Shown in pieces: positions 16,261-25,137 of a stretch of DNA of 64,000 nt. Origin of the DNA: Zoogloea sp035335645 (GTDB taxonomy: Bacteria > Pseudomonadota > Gammaproteobacteria > Burkholderiales > Rhodocyclaceae); the NCBI GenBank assembly GCA_035335645.1, contig DAOQMM010000003.1:1-64000 (forward strand), in the 5' to 3' direction. The notes beneath the pieces are model-generated. The model had not been told where the DNA came from. It did no database searches and saw only the letters and a program-made list of their open reading frames with translations. Made by a program: the position numbers and the translations under genes. How positions within the stretch are numbered: position 1 is the first letter of the stretch; each line of letters starts with the position of its first letter.

Positions 16261-16835
16261 CAGGGCAGGGCGATGCCTTCGGCACGCAGCATGCGGGCGA
16301 GGGCGATGAGCGGCAGGCCCACCAGGGCGTTGGGGTCGTCACCGGTGAGCGCGTCCAGCAAGGTGATGCCGAGGCCCTCGGACTTGGCGCTGCCTGCGCA
16401 GTCGAGGGGACGTTCACGCTCGACGTAGCGGACGATCTCGTCCTCGCTCAGGGCGCGGAAGCGCACCTCGGTCGGCACCACATCCACCTGCACGGCGCCA
16501 TTGCGGGTGTTGAGCAGCGCCAGGGCGGTGTGGAAGACGACCGTCTGCCCGCTCATGGTCTTGAGTTGCGCGACGGCGCGTTCGACGCAGCCCGGCTTGC
16601 CGAAACGGTGTTCGCCGAGGGCCGCCACCTGGTCGCTGCCGATGATCAGTGCATCGGGAAACTGTGCCGCGACCGCACGGGCCTTGCCGACGGCGAGCCG
16701 CTCGGCGGTGGCGCGGGGGCTCTCGTCGGGCAGTGGCGATTCGTCGATGTCCGGTCGGGCCACGTCGAAGGGCAGGCCGAAGCGCAGCAGGAGTTCCCGG
16801 CGGTAGGCCGAGGTGGAGGCGAGGACGAGTTTCAT
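16260..16835 (-). CDS. maf: Maf-family nucleotide pyrophosphatase
   Basis: 191 residues from the ATG at 16835. The N-terminal signature MKLVLASTSAYRRELLLRFG contains the S-x-x-R-R phosphate-binding motif. IIGSDQVAAL carries the catalytic Asp, and DCAGSAKSEGLGI is the C-terminal signature of the YceF subgroup. Members hydrolyse modified or non-canonical nucleoside triphosphates (m7GTP for YceF), a house-cleaning role. The gene diverges from yceD with a 99-base spacer that holds the yceD promoter. Confidence 0.93.
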   Translation of the reverse strand: MKLVLASTSAYRRELLLRFGLPFDVARPDIDESPLPDESPRATAERLAVGKARAVAAQFPDALIIGSDQVAALGEHRFGKPGCVERAVAQLKTMSGQTVVFHTALALLNTRNGAVQVDVVPTEVRFRALSEDEIVRYVERERPLDCAGSAKSEGLGITLLDALTGDDPNALVGLPLIALARMLRAEGIALP

Positions 16836-16896
16836 CGGGGCGGGGCCCGGAGTGCCGGAACGTGAACGCATCGAGGCACACCGTGCGAACTGGGTT

Positions 16897-16925
16897 TTGA
16901 CACGGGCAGCCCGAAATAATATCAT
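16897..16925 (+). promoter_or_regulatory. Sigma-70 promoter of the yceD-rpmF-fab operon
   Basis: Perfect -35 TTGACA (16897-16902), 17-base spacer and -10 TATCAT (16920-16925). The predicted start of transcription (~16932) is only about three bases before the ATG at 16935, so either the message is nearly leaderless or translation starts at the GTG at 16953, which has AAGAAGG just upstream. Confidence 0.75.
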
Positions 16926-16934
16926 TCCGCGCTT

Positions 16935-17429
16935 ATGTCGCAAGAAGGCTTCGTGATCGATCTTCGGGCGCTCGCCAGGGATGGCCGGCACGTCGAGGGT
17001 GAAATTCCGGTGGCCCGGCTCGAACGACTCGCCGATTCGGTGAGCGATCCGGTGGGTTCAGTGTGGTTTCGCTTTGACGGGGTGCGGGACGACGATGGCA
17101 AGCTGTTCGCCGATCTGATGATCCGGACTGAGTTGACGCTGCAGTGTCAGCGTTGTCTCGATGCGCTGCGCCTGCCCTGCGTGATCCATAACCGTCTGCT
17201 GCTCCTGCGCCCTGGCGAGGAGATTCCGGAAGACGATCTGGAAAACGATGAGGTGGATGCGCTGGAGGTCGAGCCGCGGACCGACGTGCTGGCGCTGGTG
17301 GAGGATGAACTGCTCCTCGCGCTGCCGCTGGTGCCCCGTCACGAGGCTTGCGAAGCGCCGGTGAAAGCCGGCGGCGATGAAGAGATTTCCCCCTTCGCCG
17401 TGTTGCGGAATCTGCGCGGCAAGGCTTAA
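16935..17429 (+). CDS. yceD: DUF177/YceD 23S rRNA accumulation protein
   Basis: 164 residues from the ATG at 16935; the GTG at 16953 is an alternative start because of the nearby AAGAAGG and the promoter position. The conserved CQRC pair (LTLQCQRCLDAL) and the C-terminal LPLVPRHEAC ... SPFAVLRNL identify DUF177. In E. coli the homologue is implicated in 23S rRNA biogenesis, and it nearly always precedes rpmF, as here (21-base gap). Confidence 0.92.
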   Translation: MSQEGFVIDLRALARDGRHVEGEIPVARLERLADSVSDPVGSVWFRFDGVRDDDGKLFADLMIRTELTLQCQRCLDALRLPCVIHNRLLLLRPGEEIPEDDLENDEVDALEVEPRTDVLALVEDELLLALPLVPRHEACEAPVKAGGDEEISPFAVLRNLRGKA

Positions 17430-17450
17430 GTATTCCTCAAGGAGTGTTTC

Positions 17451-17630
17451 ATGGCTGTCCAACAGAACAAGAAGTCCCCGTCCAAGCGCGGTATGCACCG
17501 TTCCCACGATTTCCTGGTGGCTCCCCCGCTGGCCGTCGAGCCGACCACCGGTGAGGTGCATCTGCGCCACCACGTGTCGCCTTCCGGCGTCTATCGTGGC
17601 AAGAAGGTTGCCAAGGCCAAGGGCGAATAA
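17451..17630 (+). CDS. rpmF: Large-subunit ribosomal protein bL32
   Basis: 59 residues, beginning MAVQQNKKSPSKRGMHRSHD and ending VYRGKKVAKAKGE, a complete bL32. AAGGAG lies eight bases upstream of the ATG. There are no Cys residues, so this is the zinc-free form. Cotranscription with plsX/fab genes couples ribosome and lipid synthesis in many proteobacteria; here a terminator-like hairpin follows. Confidence 0.98.
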   Translation: MAVQQNKKSPSKRGMHRSHDFLVAPPLAVEPTTGEVHLRHHVSPSGVYRGKKVAKAKGE

Positions 17631-17647
17631 TCTCCCCGGTCCGAAAG

Positions 17648-17681
17648 CGGCGCGGCACCCCTGGGTGAACGCGCCGTTTTT
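17648..17681 (+). terminator. Intrinsic terminator or attenuator between rpmF and plsX
   Basis: Arms CGGCGCG (17648-17654) and CGCGCCG (17670-17676) with an inner CACC/GGTG pairing, followed by TTTTT. It lies inside the operon, so it probably lowers fab gene expression relative to rpmF without ending all transcription. Confidence 0.65.
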
Positions 17682-17708
17682 GCGAGTGAACCTCTTGCCC
17701 GACAGCGA

Positions 17709-18722
17709 ATGACAGTCACCCTGGCGATCGACTGCATGGGGGGCGATCACGGCCCCTCCGTCACCGTTCCGGCGGCCTTGCGCTTTCTCGATACCGATCC
17801 GGATGTCCGGGTGGTGCTGGTGGGGCGTGCCGAAGCCGTAGAACAGCAACTCGGTGTGGCCCAGGTGCGCTACGGCGAGCGCCTGAGCATCCGCCATGCC
17901 ACCGAAGTGGTCGGCATGGACGAGCCGCCGGCCCTCGCGATGCGCAACAAAAAGGACTCGTCCATGCGCGTGGCGGTGGATCTGGTCAAATCCGGAGACG
18001 CCCAGGCGGCCGTGTCGGCCGGCAATACTGGCGCGCTGATGGCCATCTCCCGCTTCGTGCTGAAGACGCTGCCGGGTATCGACCGGCCGGCGATCTGCAG
18101 CACGCTGCCGACCCTGCGTGGGCAGACGCATGTCCTCGACCTGGGTGCCAATGTGGATTGCTCGCCCGCGCATCTGCTCCAGTTCGGCATCATGGGTGCC
18201 ATGCTGGTGGCTGCGGTCGAGCACAATGAGCGTCCGAGCGTCGGTCTCCTCAACATCGGTGAGGAAGACATCAAGGGTAACGAGACGGTCAAGCAGGCCG
18301 GCGAGCTGTTGCGCCATAGCGGACTCAATTTCTATGGCAACGTGGAAGGCAACGACATCTACAAGGGCACCGTGGATGTAGTGGTCTGCGACGGTTTCGT
18401 CGGCAACGTGGCCCTCAAGACCTCCGAAGGCCTGGCCCAGATGCTGGCCACCTTCCTGCGCGAGCAGTTCTCCCGCAACTGGGTGACCAAGCTGGCGGCC
18501 GTCTTCGCCATGTCGGCCCTCAAGGGCTTCAAGCACAAGGTGGATTCGCGCCGCTACAACGGCGCGGCCCTTCTGGGTCTGCGTGGAGTGGTGGTGAAGA
18601 GCCATGGCGCCGCCGACGTCTTTGCCTTTGAGCAGGCTATCCGGCGTGCAGTGGAAGCGGCGCGCAACAATCTGATCGAGCGCATCAGCGCACGCATGGA
18701 ACGGGAGAGGCCCGCGGCATGA
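17709..18722 (+). CDS. plsX: Phosphate acyltransferase PlsX
   Basis: 337 residues, a full-length PlsX beginning TLAIDCMGGDHGPSVTVPAA, with further family motifs SAGNTGALMA and VVCDGFVGNVALK. It makes acyl-phosphate from acyl-ACP for the PlsY route of phospholipid synthesis and is a peripheral membrane enzyme. The ATG has no strong ribosome binding site. The stop overlaps the fabH start (ATGA). Confidence 0.97.
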   Translation: MTVTLAIDCMGGDHGPSVTVPAALRFLDTDPDVRVVLVGRAEAVEQQLGVAQVRYGERLSIRHATEVVGMDEPPALAMRNKKDSSMRVAVDLVKSGDAQAAVSAGNTGALMAISRFVLKTLPGIDRPAICSTLPTLRGQTHVLDLGANVDCSPAHLLQFGIMGAMLVAAVEHNERPSVGLLNIGEEDIKGNETVKQAGELLRHSGLNFYGNVEGNDIYKGTVDVVVCDGFVGNVALKTSEGLAQMLATFLREQFSRNWVTKLAAVFAMSALKGFKHKVDSRRYNGAALLGLRGVVVKSHGAADVFAFEQAIRRAVEAARNNLIERISARMERERPAA

Positions 18723-19684
18723 TCTATGCACGAGTGGCCGGCACGGGCAGCTATCTGCCCGGCGCGCCGGTGACCAACGACGACCTGGTGGCCCGCGGCA
18801 TTGACACATCCGATGCGTGGATCCAGGAGCGCACCGGCATCCGCAGCCGCCACCTGGCTTCGCCCGAAGTCACCTCCAGCCAGTTGGCCCAGGAGGCCAG
18901 CCTGCGGGCCCTGGAGGCGGCCGCCTGTACGCCCAACGACATCGATCTGGTGATCGTCGCCACCTCCACGCCTGATTACATCTTTCCGAGTACTGCCACG
19001 CTCCTGCAGGCCCGGCTGGGCATGAGCAACGGTGCGCCGGCGTTTGATGTCCAGGCTGTCTGTGCCGGTTTCGCCTTCGCCATCGCCACGGCCGAAAAGT
19101 TCATCCGTTCGGGTTCGCACAAGCGTGCCCTGGTGGTCGGTGCCGAGGTCTTCTCGCGCATCCTCGATTGGAACGATCGCGGCACCTGCGTGCTCTTCGG
19201 TGACGGTGCCGGTGCGGTGGTGCTCGAAGCGTCCGAGCGACCGGGGATCCTGGCCACCGCGCTGCACGCCGATGGAGCGCAGAATCAGATCCTGTGCGTG
19301 CCGGGGCAGATCAGCCGGGGTCAGGTGACCGGCGATCCTTTCCTGCGGATGGATGGTCAGGCAGTGTTCAAGTTTGCTGTCAAGGTGTTGTCCGACGTGG
19401 CCAAGGAAGTGGCCGAGCTGGGGGGCGTGCCCCTCGACGCGGTGGATTGGCTGATTCCGCATCAGGCCAACATCCGCATCATCCAGGCCACCGGCAAGCG
19501 CCTGGGCGTCGCGCCGGAGCGGGTGATCGCCACCGTGGGCGAGCACGGCAACACTTCGGCGGCCTCGATTCCGCTGGCCCTCGATGCGGCGGTTCGCGAC
19601 GGGCGCATCCGGCGCGGCCAGAAGGTGATCCTGGAAGGCATCGGCGGCGGCTTCGCGTGGGGCGCGCTGCTCCTCGAATACTGA
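18719..19684 (+). CDS. fabH: 3-oxoacyl-ACP synthase III (FabH)
   Basis: 321 residues. Catalytic triad: Cys115 in VQAVCAGF, His in IPHQANIRI and Asn in GEHGNTSAAS. FabH condenses acetyl-CoA with malonyl-ACP to start fatty acid synthesis. It is coupled to plsX by ATGA and sits in the conserved plsX-fabH-fabD-fabG-acpP-fabF order. Confidence 0.97.
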   Translation: MIYARVAGTGSYLPGAPVTNDDLVARGIDTSDAWIQERTGIRSRHLASPEVTSSQLAQEASLRALEAAACTPNDIDLVIVATSTPDYIFPSTATLLQARLGMSNGAPAFDVQAVCAGFAFAIATAEKFIRSGSHKRALVVGAEVFSRILDWNDRGTCVLFGDGAGAVVLEASERPGILATALHADGAQNQILCVPGQISRGQVTGDPFLRMDGQAVFKFAVKVLSDVAKEVAELGGVPLDAVDWLIPHQANIRIIQATGKRLGVAPERVIATVGEHGNTSAASIPLALDAAVRDGRIRRGQKVILEGIGGGFAWGALLLEY

Positions 19685-19716
19685 GTTCTCGATACGGCAT
19701 CGAAGGGTCCACAACA

Positions 19717-20652
19717 ATGAATTTCGCGTTTGTTTTTCCTGGTCAGGGGTCCCAGTCCGTCGGGATGATGGCCGCCTACGGCGATTCCGCGGTGATCCGT
19801 GACACCTTCGCCGAAGCCTCCGCAGCGCTCGGTGAAGACCTCTGGCAGATGGTGGCGGATGGCCCCGCCGAAACCTTGGCGCTGACCGTCAACACCCAGC
19901 CGTTGATGCTGACGGCCGGCATTGCCGTCTATCGCGAATGGATCGCCCGCGGTGGCCGTACGCCGGCGCTGGTGGCCGGTCACAGCCTGGGTGAGTACTC
20001 GGCGCTGGTGGCGGCCGGTGCACTGGGCTTTCAGGACGCGGTCAAGCTGGTGCGTCTGCGCGCCCAGGCCATGCAGGAAGCCGTACCGGCCGGCGAAGGT
20101 GCCATGGCGGCGCTGATGGGCCTCGATCAGCCTGCTGCGGCCGAAGCCTGCGCCGAAGCGGCCCAGGGTGAAGTCGTCTCGCCGGCCAACCTCAACTCGC
20201 CGGGGCAGATCGTCATCGCCGGTGCCCGTGCCGCGGTGGAGCGCGCCATTGCGGTCGCCAAGACCAAGGGCGCCAAGCGCGGCGTGCTGCTGCCGGTGAG
20301 CGCGCCCTTCCACTGCGCACTGATGAAGCCGGCGGCCGAGCGGCTCGCCGTGGCGCTGGCCGATATCGTCGTGGCGGCGCCGGCCATTCCGGTGCTCAAC
20401 AACGTGGACGTGGCGGTCGAGACCGATCCGGCCCGCATCAAGGACGCGTTGGTGCGCCAGGCCTATTCGCCGGTGCGCTGGATCGAGTCCGTCCAGGCGA
20501 TTGCGGGGCGCGGCCTGACGCACGTCTACGAGTGCGGTCCCGGCAAGGTGCTGGCGGGCATGACCAAGCGTATTGAGGGCAGCCTCACCGGCGGCGCGAT
20601 CGCCGACGCGGCCAGCCTTGACGAGATTCTCCAGACGACGGGGGCGGCATGA
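19717..20652 (+). CDS. fabD: Malonyl-CoA:ACP transacylase (FabD)
   Basis: 311 residues from the ATG at 19717; the same frame is open further upstream inside fabH but is not family-like there. N-terminal FVFPGQGSQSVGMM, nucleophile Ser90 in GHSLGEYSAL, and VSAPFHCALM with the partner His. It loads malonyl groups onto ACP. The stop overlaps the fabG ATG. Confidence 0.97.
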   Translation: MNFAFVFPGQGSQSVGMMAAYGDSAVIRDTFAEASAALGEDLWQMVADGPAETLALTVNTQPLMLTAGIAVYREWIARGGRTPALVAGHSLGEYSALVAAGALGFQDAVKLVRLRAQAMQEAVPAGEGAMAALMGLDQPAAAEACAEAAQGEVVSPANLNSPGQIVIAGARAAVERAIAVAKTKGAKRGVLLPVSAPFHCALMKPAAERLAVALADIVVAAPAIPVLNNVDVAVETDPARIKDALVRQAYSPVRWIESVQAIAGRGLTHVYECGPGKVLAGMTKRIEGSLTGGAIADAASLDEILQTTGAA

Positions 20653-21398
20653 GTCAGGTTTTGCAGGGACAGGTGGCGCTGGTGACCGGCGCCTCGCGGG
20701 GCATTGGACGGGCGATCGCCCTCGAACTGGGGCGCCTCGGCGCGACGGTGATCGGCACGGCGACCTCCGAAGCGGGCGCTGCCGACATCCAGGCCGGGCT
20801 CGACGCGGCTGGGGTCAGCGGCCGCGGCATGATGTTGAACGTCACCGACGCCGCGGCCTGCGAAGCGGCGCTGGCCGAGATCGAAAAGGCCTTCGGTCCG
20901 GTGCTGGTGCTGGTGAACAACGCCGGCATCACCCGCGACAACCTGTCCATGCGCATGAAGGACACGGAATGGGACGCGGTGATCGACACCAACCTGAAGG
21001 CGGTGTTTCGCATGTCGCGGCTGGTCACCAAGGGCATGATGAAGGCCCGTAACGGTCGCATCATCAACATCACCTCGGTGGTGGGCAGCTCGGGCAATCC
21101 CGGCCAGGCCAACTATGCGGCGGCCAAGGCCGGCGTAGCAGGCATGACCCGTTCCCTCGCCCAGGAACTGGGCAGTCGCAACATCACGGTCAATTGCGTG
21201 GCGCCGGGGTTCATCGACACCGACATGACCAAGGAACTGCCCGAAGATCAGAAAAAGGCGCTGCAGACGAAGATCGCCCTCGGTCGTCTGGGCAAGCCCG
21301 AAGAAATCGCGGCGGTCGTGGGCTTCCTCGCCTCGCCCGCCGCTGCCTACGTGACGGGGGCCACCCTGCACGTGAATGGCGGCATGTACATGGCGTGA
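20649..21398 (+). CDS. fabG: 3-oxoacyl-ACP reductase (FabG)
   Basis: 249 residues. Short-chain dehydrogenase with the NADP-binding TGASRGIGRAIA, the NNAG motif, and the catalytic Ser-Tyr-Lys set (TSVVGSSGNPGQANYAAAK). It reduces beta-ketoacyl-ACP in the elongation cycle. The C-terminal VTGATLHVNGGMYM is typical of FabG. It is coupled to fabD by ATGA, and an 87-base gap precedes acpP. Confidence 0.97.
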   Translation: MSQVLQGQVALVTGASRGIGRAIALELGRLGATVIGTATSEAGAADIQAGLDAAGVSGRGMMLNVTDAAACEAALAEIEKAFGPVLVLVNNAGITRDNLSMRMKDTEWDAVIDTNLKAVFRMSRLVTKGMMKARNGRIINITSVVGSSGNPGQANYAAAKAGVAGMTRSLAQELGSRNITVNCVAPGFIDTDMTKELPEDQKKALQTKIALGRLGKPEEIAAVVGFLASPAAAYVTGATLHVNGGMYMA

Positions 21399-21485
21399 TC
21401 CTCGCCGCGGTGGCGAGGGTGCGCATTTTTTGGCAGAATGCGGGGGTTTTTGAATTCACCCGCACAATCAGGGAAGGAGTTACAC

Positions 21486-21725
21486 ATGTCCGATATCGAA
21501 CAGCGCGTCAAGAAGATTGTTGCCGAGCAACTGGGCGTCAACGAAGCCGAAGTGAAGAACGAATCCTCCTTCGTGGATGATCTGGGTGCCGACTCTCTCG
21601 ACACCGTCGAGCTGGTGATGGCCCTCGAAGAGGAATTCGAGTGCGAGATCCCCGACGAGGAAGCCGAAAAGATCACCACCGTGCAGCAGGCCATCGATTA
21701 CGTGTCCGCTCACCTGAACAAGTAA
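21486..21725 (+). CDS. acpP: Acyl carrier protein
   Basis: 79 residues from the ATG at 21486, which has AAGGAG upstream (the in-frame ATG at 21438 is too far upstream). The phosphopantetheine attachment site is Ser37 in LGADSLDTVEL. It is highly acidic, as expected. The AcpS that attaches its cofactor is encoded at 35707-36084. Confidence 0.98.
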   Translation: MSDIEQRVKKIVAEQLGVNEAEVKNESSFVDDLGADSLDTVELVMALEEEFECEIPDEEAEKITTVQQAIDYVSAHLNK

Positions 21726-21747
21726 TTCCTTCGATCCGGAGTTCGTC

Positions 21748-22983
21748 TTGGCCGCTCGCAGAGTCGTCATCACCGGGCTGGGAGTCATCTCCCCGGTCGG
21801 TAACACCGTGTCCGAAGCCTGGGACAGCATCCTCAACGGCCGTTCCGGGATCGGCCCCGTCACCCGATTCGACGCATCCGCCCTGTCGGCCCGGATCGCC
21901 GGGGAGGTCAAGGGGTTCGATGTCGGCGCGTACATTTCCGCCAAGGAAGCGCGCCGGATGGACACTTTCATCCATTTCGGGCTCGCTGCGGGGATTCAGG
22001 CAATTCGCGATTCCGGAATCGAAGTCACCGACGCCAATGCAGATCGCATCGGGGTGAACATCGGCTCCGGCATCGGCGGGCTGCCGATGATCGAAGGGAC
22101 GCACACCGACTATGTCGCTGGTGGCCCGCGCAAGATCTCGCCGTTCTTCATTCCGGGCACGATCATCAACATGATCTCTGGCAACCTGTCCATCATGTTC
22201 GGTCTGAAGGGACCGAACCTGGCGGTGGTGACGGCCTGTACCACCGGGCTGCACGCCATTGGCAGCAGCATGCGCATGATCCAGTATGGGGATGCGGATG
22301 TGATGGTCTGCGGCGGAGCCGAATCGACGGTGTGCCCCCTGGCGATGGGTGGCTTCGCGTCGGCGAAGGCCCTGTCCACCCGCAACGACGATCCTGCGAC
22401 GGCGAGCCGGCCGTGGGACAAGGACCGGGACGGATTCGTGCTGGGAGAAGGCGCCGGTGTGATGGTGCTCGAGGAATACGAGCATGCCGTGAAGCGCGGC
22501 GCCCGCATCTATGCGGAGCTCGCCGGCTTCGGGATGAGCGGTGATGCCTTCCACATGACCGCACCGGACACCGACGGCCCCCGTCGGAGCATGCTCAACG
22601 CGCTGCGGGACGCCGGCGTGAATCCTGATCAGGTGCAGTATCTCAACGCCCACGGGACCTCGACGCCGCTGGGTGACAAGAATGAGACCGAGGCCATCAA
22701 GCAGGCCTTCGGCGTGGAGGTGGCTAAGACGCTGGTGGTCAATTCCACCAAGTCCATGACGGGTCACCTGCTTGGTGGCGCGGGTGGTCTTGAGTCCGTA
22801 CTGACTGCCCTGGCGGTTCATCACCAGGTTTCGCCGCCGACGATCAACATCTTCGAGCAGGATCCGGAGTGCGATCTGGATTACTGTGCCAATGTCGCCC
22901 GTCCCATGAAGATTGATGTGGCGCTGAAGAATAATTTCGGCTTTGGCGGAACCAACGGTTCGCTGGTGTTCCGCCGGGTTTGA
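21748..22983 (+). CDS. fabF: 3-oxoacyl-ACP synthase II (FabF)
   Basis: 411 residues from a TTG start at 21748 with GGAG seven bases upstream; no ATG fits the conserved N-terminus RRVVITGLGVISPVG. Catalytic Cys164 (VTACTTGLHA), and the two His motifs NAHGTSTPLGD and KSMTGHLLGGAG. It elongates acyl-ACP and is important for unsaturated chains. It is the last gene of the fab operon. Confidence 0.97.
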   Translation: MAARRVVITGLGVISPVGNTVSEAWDSILNGRSGIGPVTRFDASALSARIAGEVKGFDVGAYISAKEARRMDTFIHFGLAAGIQAIRDSGIEVTDANADRIGVNIGSGIGGLPMIEGTHTDYVAGGPRKISPFFIPGTIINMISGNLSIMFGLKGPNLAVVTACTTGLHAIGSSMRMIQYGDADVMVCGGAESTVCPLAMGGFASAKALSTRNDDPATASRPWDKDRDGFVLGEGAGVMVLEEYEHAVKRGARIYAELAGFGMSGDAFHMTAPDTDGPRRSMLNALRDAGVNPDQVQYLNAHGTSTPLGDKNETEAIKQAFGVEVAKTLVVNSTKSMTGHLLGGAGGLESVLTALAVHHQVSPPTINIFEQDPECDLDYCANVARPMKIDVALKNNFGFGGTNGSLVFRRV

Positions 22984-23013
22984 CCGGGTGCGTGGTCCCG
23001 GGGGTTCGGCTCC

Positions 23014-23448
23014 GTGATCAATGTGCTTGAATTCGGGCCGTCGCGGCTGCGCGTCATCTTGCTGGTGACACTGCACGCCGCGGCGGCTTTTTCATGTGTC
23101 GCCGGCCTGGCATCGCCGTGGATCACCGCACCGGTCGGGCTGGTGATCGCAGCATCGCTTTATCGGGAAGTGAAGCAGGCGCTGGGGCAGTCCGGTCGCC
23201 TGGAACTGCATGCGGACGGACGTCTGGCGTGGCAGTTCAGCGGAATGGCGGCACAGGCCGGACGCGTGCGCGCGGAGTCCGTCGCGCTTCATCGTTCGAT
23301 CTGGCTGATCTGGGACGACGATGGGCGACGTGGCGCCCGCTGGCTGTTGCCGGACCAGATGTCCACGCAGGACTGGCGCGCCTTGCAGGTATGGTTGCGT
23401 CTGCGCGTGACCAAGACGTTTGCGGAGCCGGACTCGGACGTCGCCTGA
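23014..23448 (+). CDS. YgfX-like membrane protein
   Basis: 144 residues from GTG. Two hydrophobic segments near the N-terminus (LRVILLVTLHAAAAFSCVAG and PWITAPVGLVIAASLY) are followed by a soluble C-terminal part with ADGRLAWQF and DDGRRGARWLLPDQMSTQDW, the layout of YgfX/CptA proteins. In Pseudomonas a ygfX-like gene sits between sdhE and nadB beside algU; the same neighbourhood occurs here except that sdhE is missing. YgfX was proposed as a toxin-like regulator of cell division proteins in E. coli; no antitoxin partner is seen here. Confidence 0.72.
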   Translation: MINVLEFGPSRLRVILLVTLHAAAAFSCVAGLASPWITAPVGLVIAASLYREVKQALGQSGRLELHADGRLAWQFSGMAAQAGRVRAESVALHRSIWLIWDDDGRRGARWLLPDQMSTQDWRALQVWLRLRVTKTFAEPDSDVA

Positions 23449-23470
23449 ATGATCCTGCGCGTCCGCGCCT

Positions 23471-25054
23471 TCAGCTGCGGCGTGGTGGACGGAGGACAGT
23501 CTCCCGTGCCTTGGGCTGGAGCTGCGGATAATCACGGCTGAAGTGCAGGCCGCGGCTTTCCTTGCGGCGCAGGGCGCTGCGAACGATCAGATCGGCGGTC
23601 ACCACCAGGTTGCGCAGTTCGATGAGGTCGTTGGTCACCCGGAAGTTGCTGTAGAACTCGTCGATCTCCCGGGCCAGCAGACGGATCCGGTGCTGAGCGC
23701 GCTGCAGCCGCTTGGTGGTGCGGACAATCCCGACGTAATCCCACATGAAGCGGCGCAGTTCGTCCCAGTTGTGGGAGATCACGATGGCCTCGTCAGCGTC
23801 GGTGACGCGGCTCTCGTCCCATGTCGGTAGATCCGCGGGGGCGTGGCGAAGATGGCTGCGGATGTCCTGGGCGGCGGCCTCGGCAAATACCAGGCATTCC
23901 AGCAGGGAATTGCTGGCCAGCCGATTGGCACCGTGCAGGCCGGTGCAGGCGGTCTCGCCAATCGCATAGAGACCGGGGACGTCCGTGCGGGCATGCAGGT
24001 CGGTGACGACGCCGCCGCAGGTGTAGTGGGCGGCGGGCACCACCGGGATCGGTTGCTGGGTGATGTCGATGCCCAGTTCGAGGCAGCGTGCGTGGATGTT
24101 GGGGAAGTGTTCCGCGATGAATTCGGCCGGCTTGTGGCTGATGTCGAGGAAGACGCAGTCCAGGCCGTGCTTCTTCATCTCGAAGTCGATGGCGCGGGCC
24201 ACCACGTCACGGGGCGCGAGCTCTTCGCGGGTATCGTGCTCGGGCATGAAGCGGCTGCCGTCCGGGCGCCGCAGCAGGCCGCCCTCGCCACGCACGGCTT
24301 CGGAAATCAGGAAGGACTTGGCCTGCGGGTGGTAGAGGCAGGTGGGGTGGAACTGGATGAACTCCATGTTCGCCACCCGGCAGCCGGCCCGCCAGGCCAT
24401 GGCGATCCCGTCGCCCGTGGCCGTGTCGGGATTGGTGGTGTACAGATAGACCTTGCCCGCACCCCCCGTCGCCAGCACCGTGTGGCCGGCCGCGAAGGTG
24501 CGTACCTCGTCGTGCGCGATATCCAGCACGTAGGCGCCGAGGCAGCCTTCCTCCAGACGCCCGATCTTGGACCCGACGATCAGGTCGACGGTGATGTGCT
24601 GTTCGAAGATGGCGATGTTGGGATGGGCCCGGACCTGCTCGGTGAGCGTGGCCTGTACGGCGGCACCGGTGGCGTCGGCCACGTGGATCACGCGGCGCTG
24701 ACCATGCCCGCCTTCGCGGGTGAGGTGGTAGCCAATGGGTGACTGGGCATCCGCGGTGAAGGGCACACCCCGCTCGATCAGCCACTGGATGGCACGGGCG
24801 CCGTTTTCGACGACGAAGCGCGAGGAGCCTGGGTTGCACAAGCCGGCGCCGGCCACAAAGGTGTCGGTCAGGTGGGACTCAATGCTGTCCGCGGGATCGA
24901 GCACGGCAGCGATGCCGCCTTGTGCCCAGGCGCTGGCGCTGTCTTCGAGATGCCGTTTGGTGACGAGGGCGACCTTGTGGGTGTCGGCGAGGCGCAGCGC
25001 CAGGGATTGGCCGGCAAGACCGCTGCCGAGGATCAGTACGTCGAAAACGCTCAC
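23471..25054 (-). CDS. nadB: L-aspartate oxidase (NadB)
   Basis: 527 residues from a GTG start. N-terminal FAD-binding Rossmann motif VLILGSGLAGQSLALRLA, the flavoprotein signature SAWAQGGIAAVL, and the succinate dehydrogenase-family active-site stretch (YTCGGVVTDLHARTDVPGLY, then IGETACTGLHGANRL). It makes iminoaspartate for NAD synthesis. It is divergent from rpoE and converges on ygfX with a 22-base gap. Confidence 0.97.
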   Translation of the reverse strand: MSVFDVLILGSGLAGQSLALRLADTHKVALVTKRHLEDSASAWAQGGIAAVLDPADSIESHLTDTFVAGAGLCNPGSSRFVVENGARAIQWLIERGVPFTADAQSPIGYHLTREGGHGQRRVIHVADATGAAVQATLTEQVRAHPNIAIFEQHITVDLIVGSKIGRLEEGCLGAYVLDIAHDEVRTFAAGHTVLATGGAGKVYLYTTNPDTATGDGIAMAWRAGCRVANMEFIQFHPTCLYHPQAKSFLISEAVRGEGGLLRRPDGSRFMPEHDTREELAPRDVVARAIDFEMKKHGLDCVFLDISHKPAEFIAEHFPNIHARCLELGIDITQQPIPVVPAAHYTCGGVVTDLHARTDVPGLYAIGETACTGLHGANRLASNSLLECLVFAEAAAQDIRSHLRHAPADLPTWDESRVTDADEAIVISHNWDELRRFMWDYVGIVRTTKRLQRAQHRIRLLAREIDEFYSNFRVTNDLIELRNLVVTADLIVRSALRRKESRGLHFSRDYPQLQPKARETVLRPPRRS

Positions 25055-25137
25055 TTCTGGGGGTGCCTCGGAGGGCTCGAGATCGAAGGGGCGACTATAG
25101 CACGTGAAATTGCCCCTGCTCAGGGCGGGGTCGGACT

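Noticed and set aside
17058..18809. Reverse-strand frame of 583 codons
   Set aside because: Antisense to yceD, rpmF and plsX; no recognisable product.
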